DNA of 64,000 nucleotides from Whitmania pigra (Eukaryota; Annelida; Clitellata; Hirudinida; Haemopidae). Of the stretch, positions 23,853 to 34,560 are shown piece by piece. The position numbers and the translations under genes are program-made. The notes beneath the pieces were generated by a model. The model was not told the origin of the DNA, did no database searches, and saw only the letters and a list, made by a program, of their open reading frames with translations. Where the stretch lies: assembly GCA_021613335.1 (NCBI GenBank), contig JAJTWR010000359.1, positions 167,001 to 231,000 of the forward strand, read 5' to 3'. How positions within the stretch are numbered: position 1 is the stretch's first letter; the number at the start of each line of letters is the position of its first letter.

Positions 23853-25194
23853 CAGGGGTTCCCAACCTGGGAGCCAGGGCTCCCTAGGGGAGCCGTGAAG
23901 GGGTCCAGGAGAGCCGTGGAGTACTTTTCAAAAATCAGCATAAAAAATTTTAAAAATTATTTTTAAACTAACTTTTTAAAAAATCCGAGAATAATATTTA
24001 TTCACAAGTAACGAGTATGGAGCAGTTTATGATAAAGTACAGGAAAGTGTCAGAGCAGAGGCACCTCATGTGACTGTCACGCATTGCATGCTCCATCGAT
24101 ATGCCTTCTCAGCAAAGACTCTTCCAAATGGATTGAAAGAGGTGATGTCAACAGCTGTAAAGGTGGTGAACTACATCCGTGCAAGAGCAACATATCACAG
24201 ATTATTCAAGGAACTCTGCAAGGAGGTTGGTGCTCCTTTTGAAGTCCTGCTCTTTCACACTGACGTAAGGTGGATGTCCAGAAGGCAGGTTTTCAGCTGA
24301 CTAATAGAACTGCAGAGTGAGGTGTCCATGTTCTTACAAGAGAAACAGAGTAACCTTGAAAGTATATTTTGTCTGCCAGAATTCAGCCTATCACTGGCAT
24401 ATTTGGCTGACATTTTCACCCATTTAAATGAGTTTACACTAAGATTCATAGTCCTAACATGACTGTTATTGATGCTGGTGAGAAACTAGGCTCATTTCTG
24501 GAGAAGCTGCCCCTGTGAATCAGAAGAGTGGAGAATAACAATTTTGCCAATTTTCCAAGATTAGAAGAGTCTCTGCAACCCAGTCTGGATGCAGCTGGCA
24601 CCCTACCAGCTTCTCTTAAAGGCGACATTTTGACTCACCTAGGAACTCTGACGGCATCATTTCATGACTACTTTATTACGAAAGAGTTGCAGCCCCATGA
24701 TGCCTGGGTAAGGAATCTATTTTTGGTCAATTTGGATGATCAGGACTTGGCCAAAGATGATCTCATTGATCTGAAGCACAAAGAGTTGCTAAAGAGGGAG
24801 TTTAGGGTCAAGAGTTTGGCTGACTTTTGGTGCTCCGTGATGATACCATACCCAGTTCTAGCCAAAAGAGCCATGACATCCATCATTCCTTTTGTGACAA
24901 CCTAACTCTATGAAGCTGGATTTTCAACCCTGCTGGCAATCGCGAAACAAACTTGATGCAAAGGATGACATGAGAGTGGCCTTGTCAAAATCAAAGCCCA
25001 GATTCCATCTACTTGTGAACAAGAAGCAGGAGCAATCTTCACATCAAAAATTTGCCTTCAAAATACATTGAATGGTTCTTTTTTGAAGTAAATAATTGTT
25101 CATTACTTTTTTCTTGAGAAATTTTGATAGGGGGACCGTGGCCACATTTTGTCCTCTAAGGGAGCCGTGGGCACAAAAAGGTTGGGACTCCCTG
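23853..25194 (+). mobile_element. hAT transposon 1 (ZBED5/SCAND3-like), complete ends, inactive
   Basis: Bounded by TIRs CAGGGGTTCCCAACCT (left) and CAGGGAGTCCCAACCT (right, reverse complement), each with a GGGAGCCGTG sub-terminal motif. It is flanked by a perfect 8 bp TSD, CTCTAGAT, at 23845-23852 and 25195-25202. The interior encodes broken hAT transposase of the ZBED5/SCAND3 type: HCMLHRYAFSAKTLP, LLFHTDVRWMSRR, FHDYFITKELQPHDAWVRN and a decayed C-terminal dimerisation region (YEAGFSTLL type). Stops and frameshifts split it into at least three ORFs, and the BED finger is missing. 1342 bp long. Confidence 0.93.
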
Positions 25195-25941
25195 CTCTAG
25201 ATTGTATGCTCTCGTGTCGCATGCAACTTTTCTTATAATTTTTTGATCCTGTGCGCTTTCTTCTGTGTAACACTTTAGAGGCAGAGTAAAAGTTCTGTGC
25301 GCGTCGGCGGATTATCGCTTTATTGGTGTCTTCAGTTTGCTATGATGCCACAACAAACCTTTTAGTGCATGTTTAATATATCAACGAGTTGAGAACTGAA
25401 CAAGAGACAAGAGTTACGTGTTATGATATAACTTATTATTATTAAAACACTAGCTGTTTCCCCGGCTTTGCCCGGTAATAGATTTGCAAATGAATAAACT
25501 TCATGTGTAGTATAAAAATTATTAAATACAAATGACAAACGGAATAAGATGGCTACCAAAATAACACTAATATTAAATCCTAGATAAATAATAAAAAATG
25601 TAAATTTTGAAATTATAAAACGGAAAATTTACAATATAAACTAAAAGCTTACGACCACGAATATTAATCAGCATGCGCCTAAGCTCACTAGCTTTGAAAA
25701 GGCGCGTACGCTCTTGTGGCAATAAGCCCAGAAAAGGTTTTTTGGCAATAAAACGCAAAATAATTTATGGATTTTTTTGAAAATTAGACTAAACTGACCC
25801 CTTAGTTATCGTACTCAATTGTCAAAAAATTTCAATCAAATCGCTTCAGAATGAAAGATTAAGAAATATACATACAAGATTCTTGTTTTATATATATAGA
25901 TTAGTATTGCAGACATTTTACAATATTGTATTCATAGTATT

Positions 25942-27783
25942 CAGGGCAGGTTTAACCACTAGGGCGGCAAATTTCTGGGGCGGAACTAAAAGATACGTAG
26001 AAATAGAAATATTTAAAAATTGTCGCTCTTGTTTGAATATTTTTTTAGTGGAGTGATGCGCGGCCGACCTGTAAACATGGAATTAAATTGTGTAGTTTTT
26101 TTACATTAATATTTTTTGTTTTATTGCAATATTTATTTCATTTTATACGCTGGATGAAATGAATTGCATCGAATAAATTTACTTAAGTTACGATCAAATA
26201 CCGCCATATCCGGTGACGCCATTTCGAATTCAGAATCTGGCGTTGTAAATATTGAAAATTTATTGTGGTCAACTGGCTACTTAAATACTTAAGATAACAC
26301 ATTTTTGTTTTACTTTTGTACATGGTAATTTTTGTTCATGGCAGAGAAAAGTATCTTGGACCAAAGTATATGGTGCAAAGTATCGTAATCGACGGGCAAA
26401 AAATGAAAAGGACGTAACAAAACAATGAGACTCGTTGTTGAGATATCTATTAACACCGCACAGAGACGCAGATAGTCCAAATGGGTTAAACAATCAACCG
26501 AGGAAATGACTGTATCAATAGAGTTTGCATCACACGAAATGCACGGTGACGGCACGCACCAAGAAACAAAACCCGAAGGTCGTAAAATCGATAGTTTCAC
26601 TGGTTTATATGTTGACTATGGCGATCCTGCTGCTTGGACCAAATTTGATGATCATATGCGACAAATTTTGGCAGAACATAGACCAGAACAAGTTGAGCAG
26701 TTTGATTTTCTTAAGGATAGTATGAGAAGAAAATTCTCAACAATTCATTACAACTTCAGGCTTGCCAATGGAGACGTAATTCGCAGATATTGGCTGCACT
26801 GTTCGGTAAGTAACGACTCTGTTTATTGCTTCGGCTGCAAGCTTACCAGTTAACCAGTAGCACGATGGCTGCGTCATCTCTTTCTGATAAAGGGTTAGGG
26901 TTAGTTCTCATGATTGGAAAAATATGTCCGCAATTCTATCAGGGCATGAGAAAAGCAGTGAACATCTAGCGAATTTTCACTCATGGAAGAACTTGAGCTG
27001 CGACTGCGACACACGAAAACAATTGATGCCAAACATTTGCGTCTCATTAAAAAAAAGAACAGTATTGTCAACAAATCTTGAAACGACTTATTGCTTTAAT
27101 TAGAGTTCTTGGTGTGCAAAATCTTTCTTTTCGAGGAAAACATGAGAAACTGAACACTTTTGGTAACGGGAACTTCCTGAAATTTGTGGAATTTCTAGCA
27201 TTGTTTGACCCACTTATGGATGAGCATCTTCGAAAGATTAGAGACGATAGTACACATGTGCATTATCTAGGTAAAGACATACAGAATGAAGATATTCAGC
27301 TTTTATCTAATGCAATCAAACACAAAATTTTAGCGTCTGCTCGTGATGCTAAGTATTTTCAACAATTCCAGATTGCACACCAGATGCTAGTCATGTTTAA
27401 CAAATGACCACGATCATTCGCTTTGTGGATTTGATTCCAAATCCAAAAAATAAGATTGAAGCAGCATCTGTAAAAGAACATTTCTTGGGTTTTGTACCTC
27501 TAAAGGAGACAACTGGTGCTGGTATGACTGAAACTATCTTTCAGCAGTTAGAAGAGATGTCTCGAAAATTTATGCGGTCAGGACTATGACAATGGCAACA
27601 ATATATCGTTACATACGATTAAACATGGATAGTATAGTCTATTGAATGCAAATACTTATTAAAACGACATTATAGCATTCCTTTGTGAAAGATAAAATCA
27701 ATTAAATAATTAGTTGCTCTGGGCGGGGGGGGGGGACGCAGCGCGACAAGCCTAGGGTGCCAAATAATCTGGCACCGGCCCTG
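25942..27783 (+). mobile_element. hAT transposon 2 (ZMYM1-like transposase), complete ends, inactive
   Basis: Begins CAGGGCAGG and ends with the inverted counterpart (CAGGGCCGG on the other strand). The flanking 8 bp duplication is ATAGTATT (25934-25941) and ATAGTATC (27784-27791), 7 of 8 matching. Coding relics in several frames: a TTF-type zinc finger segment at 26506-26853 (FSTIHYNFRLANGDVIRRYW then SVYCFGCKL), then the ZMYM1-like catalytic region at 27078-27589 (VQNLSFRGKHEKLNTFGNGN, VHYLGKDIQNEDIQLLSNAI, FVPLKETTGAGMTETIFQQL). The C-terminal dimerisation domain is absent. 1842 bp. Confidence 0.92.
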
Positions 27784-28548
27784 ATAGTATCCTCTCGCAA
27801 ACGCTAAAAACATTTTCAGTCCATGAAGCGATGTGCTCGTTTCACAATTCGTTTACATACGTACTGCTAAGAGGGAACAGTGGTCGTTGTGAAATGTGAT
27901 TCCGTGACGATTTCGCACATGACTTTATATATTTTAGACATAGATCAATCTAATTGAATTCAGAAAATCCTATCAATTTTCGAACCCAATTGACTAAGAA
28001 GGAATGCTATCATATCACATTGATTATGAATATTATGCAGGTTAAGAAACAAAATTCGGAGAAACTCCGGGGGCGAGCTAATGAGACCATCAAAATAGAT
28101 TCCAAATTTTATGCCTCATCAACATCAAGACAACGCCAGCAATAAGCCACATGCACAGGAGAATAAGGACAAAGTTGTGAACTAGATGGGCTGGTGTTCA
28201 TGGTAAATCTTGACAATTTTAAGTTGAGAGTACACAACGCGTCTCTAGCATGCTGAACTGCGCCCTAATTGCGTCATCGTACAAAAGCTTTAGGCGCGCA
28301 AGACGAGGAATGCAGAACACTAACCTCCCACCTGTACCATCGCACCCGACTCTAGGGACTCTTGGCATACAAGGCGTGAAATGCAGGACACTGAACTTTG
28401 CCCCACAACTCCCGACTCAGCGCATAGCGGTGGACTCCTTTGTTTCAAGGCCTAGCGAAAGTTTATTTAAGGAACCAGAATGAGACTCATCGGTAACGGA
28501 CTATAATCAAATAAATAAATAAATAAATGTAAATAAGACTCTCATCGG
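27784..28548. other. Intergenic DNA between hAT 2 and the LRR gene, repeat-like, no gene recognised
   Basis: The GC content is higher at about 28220-28480, and the stretch ends with an ACTATAATC plus AAAT tail (28500-28528), a pattern seen again at about 33790-33822. That looks like the 3' end of another short retroelement, but I cannot define its 5' end. Short ORFs here have no recognisable domain. Confidence 0.4.
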
Positions 28549-28669
28549 AGCACGCCCGCATGGTCTAACGGTTAACTCACGATGGCAGCGCGGATTCAAA
28601 CCCCGCTTCGGGAGCACCGTCCTAATCATCTAGCTATGCAACGGACGTTAATAAAACATTACTTTTTTT
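28549..28669 (+). mobile_element. tRNA-Glu-derived SINE (SINE-Glu) with 12 bp TSD
   Basis: The body begins AGCACGCCCGCATGGTCTAA with a box A (TGGTCTAACGGTTAA, 28561-28575) and a box B (GGATTCAAACC, about 28592-28602), followed by the family tail GAGCACCGTCCTAATCATC then ACGTTAATAAAACATT. It is flanked by a perfect 12 bp duplication, GACTCTCATCGG (28537-28548 and 28670-28681). It is retroposed; the acceptor stem and anticodon arm are degenerate, so it is not a working tRNA. Confidence 0.88.
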
Positions 28670-28865
28670 GACTCTCATCGGTAGGCCAGATAGATCGAGA
28701 AGTCCCAGCATCTATCAAGGACGCCAAAAGGATCGTCGGAAGATTGAAGAGGACTGGCAAAGAAGATGGGATTTCTTTTCTGGCTGTCACCATTATGATG
28801 TTCAAAAACAGGTGACGACGATGAGCTTCTTCCAATGCGTCTCTAGAAGAAAGTTGCGATAAATT

Positions 28866-31022
28866 ATGCAAATTATTATGCAAAAAATCCTCTCAGAAAG
28901 CAGAGAGTTGGGTTGGGTGATTCCATCTGGTGACGTGGAAAAGTGCTTCTTATACAGGGATGTCTTGCGTTGGACTAATATTGACGTTTCTCTCATCCAT
29001 CACAAGAAAAAAGCTTTGGAGTCGATGAAAAAGATGAATTATCCAGTTAAAAATTTGTCTTTGTACGTTAGAACTGTTGATGATAACGTCGTTGAACATG
29101 TCAGTGCCTTAGGATCCGAATTACTATCATTGGAAATTTCATATGGCAAAGGGTTGGTTAATGAGAGTTTTGCTATCGATGTCATACTAAAATTACTGTT
29201 TGCTTAAATCTTATTTGTACTTTTTTAAGTTTCATAACAAAGTTTTCCAGCGAAAGATTTCCAAAACTTCACAGACTGGTCTTTAGAAGAAATTTGAATG
29301 CGTTTGGAAGTGGTGGCCGTGAAGATTCTATTCATCTGGATTTCGAACAAAAATTATTATTCAAATGCATTTTATTACGTTTCAGAACGTTAAATTTAAG
29401 CCACATGGTTCTTGAATTTGACGATCCCATTCTCTACAACATGCTAGAAAATTTAAGCAACTTGGACAATCTCAACATTTCTATGTCTACGATCGGCAGG
29501 TATTTCATGCGCATATTTATAAGGGAAAACCATACTTTATTACATGAATGAGTTTGTATATAATACGACATTAATGTTTCTTTGAAATTGTAGTGTGGAC
29601 CTTCAAACCATTACGAACATTTCAATCAAAAAATGGAAAACGCTGGGAATATATGGAGTTGACAATGTGCCAGAACATAAAATCGGAGCTCTTGCGGATA
29701 AAGTAAGAATAAATTATAATCATATAATAGTAGCAATCATATTTTTATATTTATTTTTAAATTGCTACAACATTAATGTTGTTTTGACCAACTTTAAGTA
29801 ATATCAAAACACACGACGGTGAAATTAACTTTCACTATAAGTTCTAATTTTTACTGAAATTAATTTTATTTTTGCAATGATTCTATTGATTTCATTCAAT
29901 ATCAGGTTTTTGCTCAGTTCTTCCAAAAAACGTTCGAATTTTTGATGAATAATACCGAATATTATTCTAAAGATCCTTTTTCAGTCGAACCTTTTTGGGC
30001 CCTTGACCTAATGAGATATTATAGTATTTTAGAAATTCCTTCTGATCAAGTATCTAGGTTGAAAATGTGAGTTTATTTTGTTAAGCCAAAATGGTATTTA
30101 ACACTCCTTATTGGTTATTAGACACAAAATTCCACATATCTATTGGTATTTGTTAATATGCAAATACGTGCAAGGATTAGAACTAATTTTGTTTCTTGCA
30201 TCCACAGATCCTATTTGATGCTTTTGGTGACTTCTTGTTTAACAGCAAAATTTCGTAAATATTATTTATAATTCATATTTTTGCTTTCATGAAAATATAA
30301 CATCATTGAAACGATTGAATTTCTATTGCCCGCCCATTGATTTAATTAAATCTATTTATTAAACATTTTAGCCAAATTTTCAGACTGAGTATCCGTCCTG
30401 AGTTTACATTGTGAGTAATTTAAAAGTAATTTTTAAAATATTTAGTAGTTTTATTAATGAAGGTATGTTTGTTAAATAGGAAAATTGTCTTATTGATGTG
30501 CTCTGCAAGGGAAGCTTTTAGTAAAATGGTTTGATTTCAATGTCATTTAATGAATTGCATAATATTGTACATTTTATATTTCTATAAAATTTGGGTTGCT
30601 AATTTGTAACCAATTAATTTTAATGATTCTGTAAATATTACTTGGAATGTATTGTGACAGGGTTATCGACCTTACATGGAAAAACAGCACTTTTTGGTCA
30701 GTATTATAAAAATTCATTTCACAAAAATCTTTTAAAAAATATCAAGTTCTGTTTTGTTTTTGTACCAGCTCGGTGTGGAAAGATTTTACAAGCCGCTTCA
30801 TTTTGTTAGTTGATTTATATTTACTTATTATTTAAATATTTAGAAAAATGGAAGCGAATACGAGGCATTTTAATTATATTATATTTATATTATTTAAACA
30901 ATCACTGATATGTAGCTCATTTAATGTAATAAAAGATATGAATAGTGTTCAAATTTATAAAATATTATATTAAATAATTTCAGCTTCTGGACGCTAAGCT
31001 ATACAGTTTTACTAAAGTTTAG
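28866..31022 (+). CDS. Leucine-rich-repeat protein, 359 residues, possible ZYG11-family relative
   Basis: Ten exons join with GT-AG borders and perfect phase to 1080 nt: 28866-29197, 29251-29499, 29594-29702, 29906-30049, 30208-30254, 30372-30410, 30480-30528, 30661-30696, 30769-30804 and 30984-31022 (TAG). The N-terminal half holds about five LRR-like strands (LLSLEISY, LHRLVFRRNL, LRTLNLSHMVL, LDNLNISMSTI, WKTLGIYGV); the C-terminal half is helical (FWALDLMRYYSILEIPSD, LKIVLLMCSAREAF). LRRs followed by ARM-like helices recall ZYG11/ZER1 CUL2 substrate receptors, but similarity is weak and the protein is half that length. The ATG at 28866 follows an in-frame stop; an upstream exon is possible. 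A possible AATAAA lies at 31165. Confidence 0.6.
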
Positions 31023-31586
31023 TTAAAAAAAATTTGAACAAAAAAATGGTTGAAATAATCAGAGGAGAGGTTAAGAACGTCAAGCAATTGAGAGAATCAG
31101 AGTTAGTATTAAATAATAATATTATTAATAAATATTTATTTTAATCAATAATAACAGTAATAATAATAAAAATTTATTACAATTAATAATTAACATTTTT
31201 TATATATCATTCTAAATGTTAGTAATCTTTGTGTACAAAAAGCTATCCTAATATCTAAATATTTTGTATTTAAGATTTAACAAGTTCATAAACCGAAAAC
31301 CTTTAACCAAATGAAAGACCTTGCTATAATTAAATCATATATCAGTCAATGTTTTTGTTTGAATCGAATAAAAGTTGCTTGATTATGTTTTGTAACAAAT
31401 TTAATGAAGGTCATGGACTTGAGCCAAGTCAGTCATAATAACTGGGAAGTTCTTTCTACAAATCTAATTCTTTATGTATTTGCAATATTTGCAACTATTT
31501 TAATCTCATTTCAACTAAATTGCAATTGGTTTTTAAATTTTTATATCATATTTCCAAAATGTCTCATAATAATAACGAGCTTCTTC
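31023..31586. other. AT-rich spacer after the LRR gene
   Basis: Possible 3' UTR followed by AT-rich DNA with short AAT runs (31105-31165). Nothing else is recognised; the small ORF at 31404-31604 is of random composition. Confidence 0.5.
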
Positions 31587-31789
31587 AAGTGCGAGTTGGC
31601 ATAGACCAGCGGTTCCCAATCTGAGGGTCGCCTGACTTTTTCTCCAGGGGTTGCCTGAGTAACTGAGAATTTAATATTTTTAACATTATATTTTTAAAGG
31701 CAGGCGCAAAGGTGTTATGTAATGTTAGTAAGGAAATAACAATATTCTATCATATCTCATCGGCAAATATTATCCACATTTATTTATTA

Positions 31790-32770
31790 ATGCATATTTC
31801 TTCATACGGTAATGTCTTCCTTTCTTCGACTGGAGCGCTGTTCTTGAAGTTGGTAAAAATGATTCAATCCATCAACAAGACACCGAAATGAAATCTAGGT
31901 AGTGTGACTAAATCAACTGATTGTCGAATCAACCAATCATCACCTACAGGTAATTTGGGGCCTGCAACATTAAAGCTTATTACGATTGAAGCTTCCAAGG
32001 GGTTTAGCTCAACAAGAGACTTAAAAGATAAGTTAAATTTGGAAGTTAGTCGGTAGACCAAAATCAGATGCCTTTAGAAGAGTAGTCTTCTGAAGTTTGT
32101 TAAGCGTCAGAACAAGCCACTTCTAATGGAAGATCTGGATAAATTGGGCATAAGAGATGGTGAGTTCGGAAATAAAAACTCTGTTATATTTTGAGGTGAA
32201 CAGAAATTGAATTTGGATAGTCCAGGTTGTTATAAATATTTGCATGATATCAGAGGAGATTTTTTAAACAATTTTTTTGAAGGAATTTCGGAGGTGGATC
32301 AATGATAGTCTGGGCTGCCACTTCCTCGCGTGACTCACTTAACTCGTTTTCTTGGAGGAGAATCAGAACTCACTAGAAATACGTTGAAACACTGTATCAG
32401 TATCTCTTTCCGCTGTATGATAAGTTTGGAGATGAGTCATTTTTCAGTATGATCCGCTACACAAATCAAGACTGACAAAAACTTTTCTCCAGAAGAAAAA
32501 TTTAAAGGTCCTGAAGTGGCCAACTCCGTAGACTTCAACCCTATAGTAAACGTATGGGGACTGCTTGCTATGAATGTATTGGAATGAACTCCAATAGGAT
32601 GCAATATTTTAGTATTCATGGACTGAAAGATGCTTTGAATAAGGCCTGGAAGAAACTGGATGAAATGAGCTTGAAACCTTTCTTGGATTCATTAAAAAAT
32701 AGAGTTCAAGAGTACTACGAAAGGAGTTAAAAGACATTATTGATTTTCATATAAATAATAATTTAAAGCT
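31790..32770 (+). pseudogene. Tc1/mariner (Tc3-like) transposase pseudogene inside hAT 3
   Basis: Broken frames give an N-terminal helix-turn-helix relic (NLGPATLKLITIEASKGFSS then TRDLKDKLNLEVSR, about 31950-32055), a YILR..EIEF core followed by RNFGGGS-type sequence with MIVWAATSS (about 32280-32330), LPLYDKFGDE, a decayed DLNPIENVWG box (about 32535-32565) and a C-terminal RVLRKELKD. These correspond in order to the DDE transposase of Tc1/Tc3 elements. It has many stops. The element's own TIRs and TA duplication could not be located. Confidence 0.75.
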
Positions 32771-33067
32771 TCGATTTCAATAAATATGAAAATTTATGTT
32801 CTTTAGTATTTCTTGTTCCTATACGTAATTTGGGTATTTCCAATTTTTCTCGAAAATCGCACAAAATATTTGTCTGAGCTCAATAAATTTGATAAGTATT
32901 AAAACTAATGCGTTTCAGTACGTTGTTTGAAAAAATGGCCTTTGAAAATTCAGTACTTAAAAAGTTATCGCCAAAAAACGTAACTGGGCCAAATTTTTGC
33001 AACTCACTATACATGGTAAGGATGATTGATTGGTGGTTTTTTAACCTCCATTTCATGACTAGACTAT

Positions 33068-33180
33068 ATGTGCGTCCGCATGGCCTAACTGTTAAGGCTG
33101 CGGCTCTCACGATGGCTGCGCGGATTCGAGCCCGCTGCAGGAGCACCGTCCTAATCATCTTGCAAGCGTTTTATTAACGT
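33068..33180 (+). mobile_element. SINE-Glu copy inside hAT 3
   Basis: Box A TGGCCTAACTGTTAAGG (33081-33097) and box B GGATTCGAGCC (33122-33132). Between them GGCTCTCACGATGG retains a CTC in the expected anticodon position, pointing to a tRNA-Glu(CTC) ancestor. The tail GAGCACCGTCCTAATCATC matches the copy at 28549. No clear target duplication. Confidence 0.8.
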
Positions 33181-33830
33181 CCACTGCATAGCTAGTAAGG
33201 CTGATAAGGATGTGTTCACATTTCTCGTTCTCTGTTAAGTTTTTGTTTATTAGTGAGTATGCAGGGGACGTTTGTTGGTTGTTGCCATCTTGAATTTAGC
33301 CAGCACAAGCATCTCACTGAAACAGTTGCGATGCTTAAGAAACTCAAATAATGTTTCAAAATATATAATTTAAAAATATGGCAATATGTCTCAAGTTTTC
33401 TTATTTAAAGGTAAGTAAATGGGATATGCATAAACAGGTCTAAAATATAATTTTTCTAATATTTAAAAGTGAAAGGCATAACAGCAATAATGATATCAGA
33501 GTGAAAGGTAGCCCAATCAATTTTGTTATTGGGGGTCGCGGCGTCAAAAAGGTTGAGAACCGCTGGCGTAGAGGGTTGCATGCCTGCGAACGACGGTGAA
33601 AGCAACAGTCGTTACGTGTCGTGTCCACAACCCATCTCGCACCTCCAGGGAGCGCCCTAGGGTAGGGGCGCTATATAAATGGTGGATCGTTTAAGAAGTG
33701 CCTGCCGTCCTAATCATCTAGATATGCAACAGACGTTAATATAACATCTAAGAAGTGCCTTCATAAGTCCAAATTATCTCAGTTATGCAAAGGGCTATAA
33801 TCAAATAAATAAATAAATAAAGAAGTGCCT

Positions 33831-34560
33831 TCATAATGTTTGAATACATAAGGCACTCAAAAAAAATCGGCTAAATACAAATAAATACAAGTACTAAATT
33901 TAGGCATGATTGGATGTGCCACTGCAAAGGCGTCTCAACCTCTCAGAGAAACCTTTTTATTTGCTTATGGGAGAGTGGGCGGAAAACAGCACTGGTTGGA
34001 GCATAAGTTCGTGGGCTTTCGCCACCAATCACTTACTGAAATTTGGTCAAACTTTCTAGTTTATAATACAGCTAGTAGAGACCGACCGAATAACGACAGC
34101 GAACGATATTTTTATATGTTAATTAAGAGAATGTAGAAAATGGCAATGTCTGTGCCTTGACTAGACATGAAGAAAATTTTTGATAAGGAACTACAGTGCT
34201 CATGAATCGTTAAATGTAAGTTAAATATTTTATCACATATTTTTATACATAACATCATTTTATTGTATACAAACATCTTGTAAAAGTCAATTAAATGTAG
34301 CGATTAGAACTTGTAAAATAAGCAAAATATTCGTTTTTCACTATAAATAGTTTAGAAGCACAATACTAAACGTGCATAAATATATTAGGACATGAGTGAA
34401 CTTCATCTTAATAATGAACTAGCTCCATGAGTAAGACACTGCATGAACTCCAGGCTATGACTCCGAAAAACATTTGTATGGCTAACTACAGCCATTTTCC
34501 CATCCTTTCCGTGTAAATTAGCGGAAGTAATCTTTCTCTTACTTAGTAAAGTCGAACCCA
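33831..34560. other. No gene recognised; decayed repeat DNA
   Basis: It begins with the GGCACTCAAAAA tail typical of SINE-A 3' ends. A 76-codon ORF (33906-34136) has no recognisable motif. The remainder is AT-rich. Confidence 0.4.

Larger units (their letters stand above)
31607..33565 (+). mobile_element. hAT 3 (non-autonomous), carrying a Tc1/mariner relic and a SINE-Glu
   Basis: TIRs are CAGCGGTTCCCAATCT (left) and CAGCGGTTCTCAACCT (right, reverse complement), with sub-terminal GGGTCGC on both sides. The flanking target duplication GCATAGAC (31599-31606) / GCGTAGAG (33566-33573) matches at 6 of 8. I found no hAT transposase inside; the central DNA is a Tc1/mariner relic and a SINE-Glu. 1959 bp including insertions. 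Confidence 0.85.
31587..33830 (+). mobile_element. SINE-A copy split by hAT 3 and hit by further SINE fragments
   Basis: The SINE head AAGTGCGAGTTGGCATAGAC (ending 31606) resembles the head at 55878, and its continuation resumes at 33566 (GAGGGTTGCATGCCTGC, then ACGACGGTGAAAGCAACAG, GTGTCGTG, GCGCCCTAGGGTAGGGGCGC, AAATGGTGGATCGTTTAAG). The interruption is hAT 3 exactly. The SINE tail is itself interrupted by two short retroelement 3' ends, each followed by a copy of the target AAGAAGTGCC. Confidence 0.75.

Noticed and set aside
28549..28669. Possible functional tRNA gene
   Set aside because: Boxes A and B are present, but the acceptor and anticodon stems do not pair well, a non-tRNA tail follows and a 12 bp target duplication flanks it: it is a SINE.
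32880..33177. Overlapping ORFs of about 90 codons on both strands
   Set aside because: They run through the SINE-Glu insertion and its flank within hAT 3; the open frames come from the GC-richer SINE body.
33906..34136. 76-codon ORF considered as a gene or transposase piece
   Set aside because: No recognisable motif on either strand, no splice context and surrounded by repeat debris.
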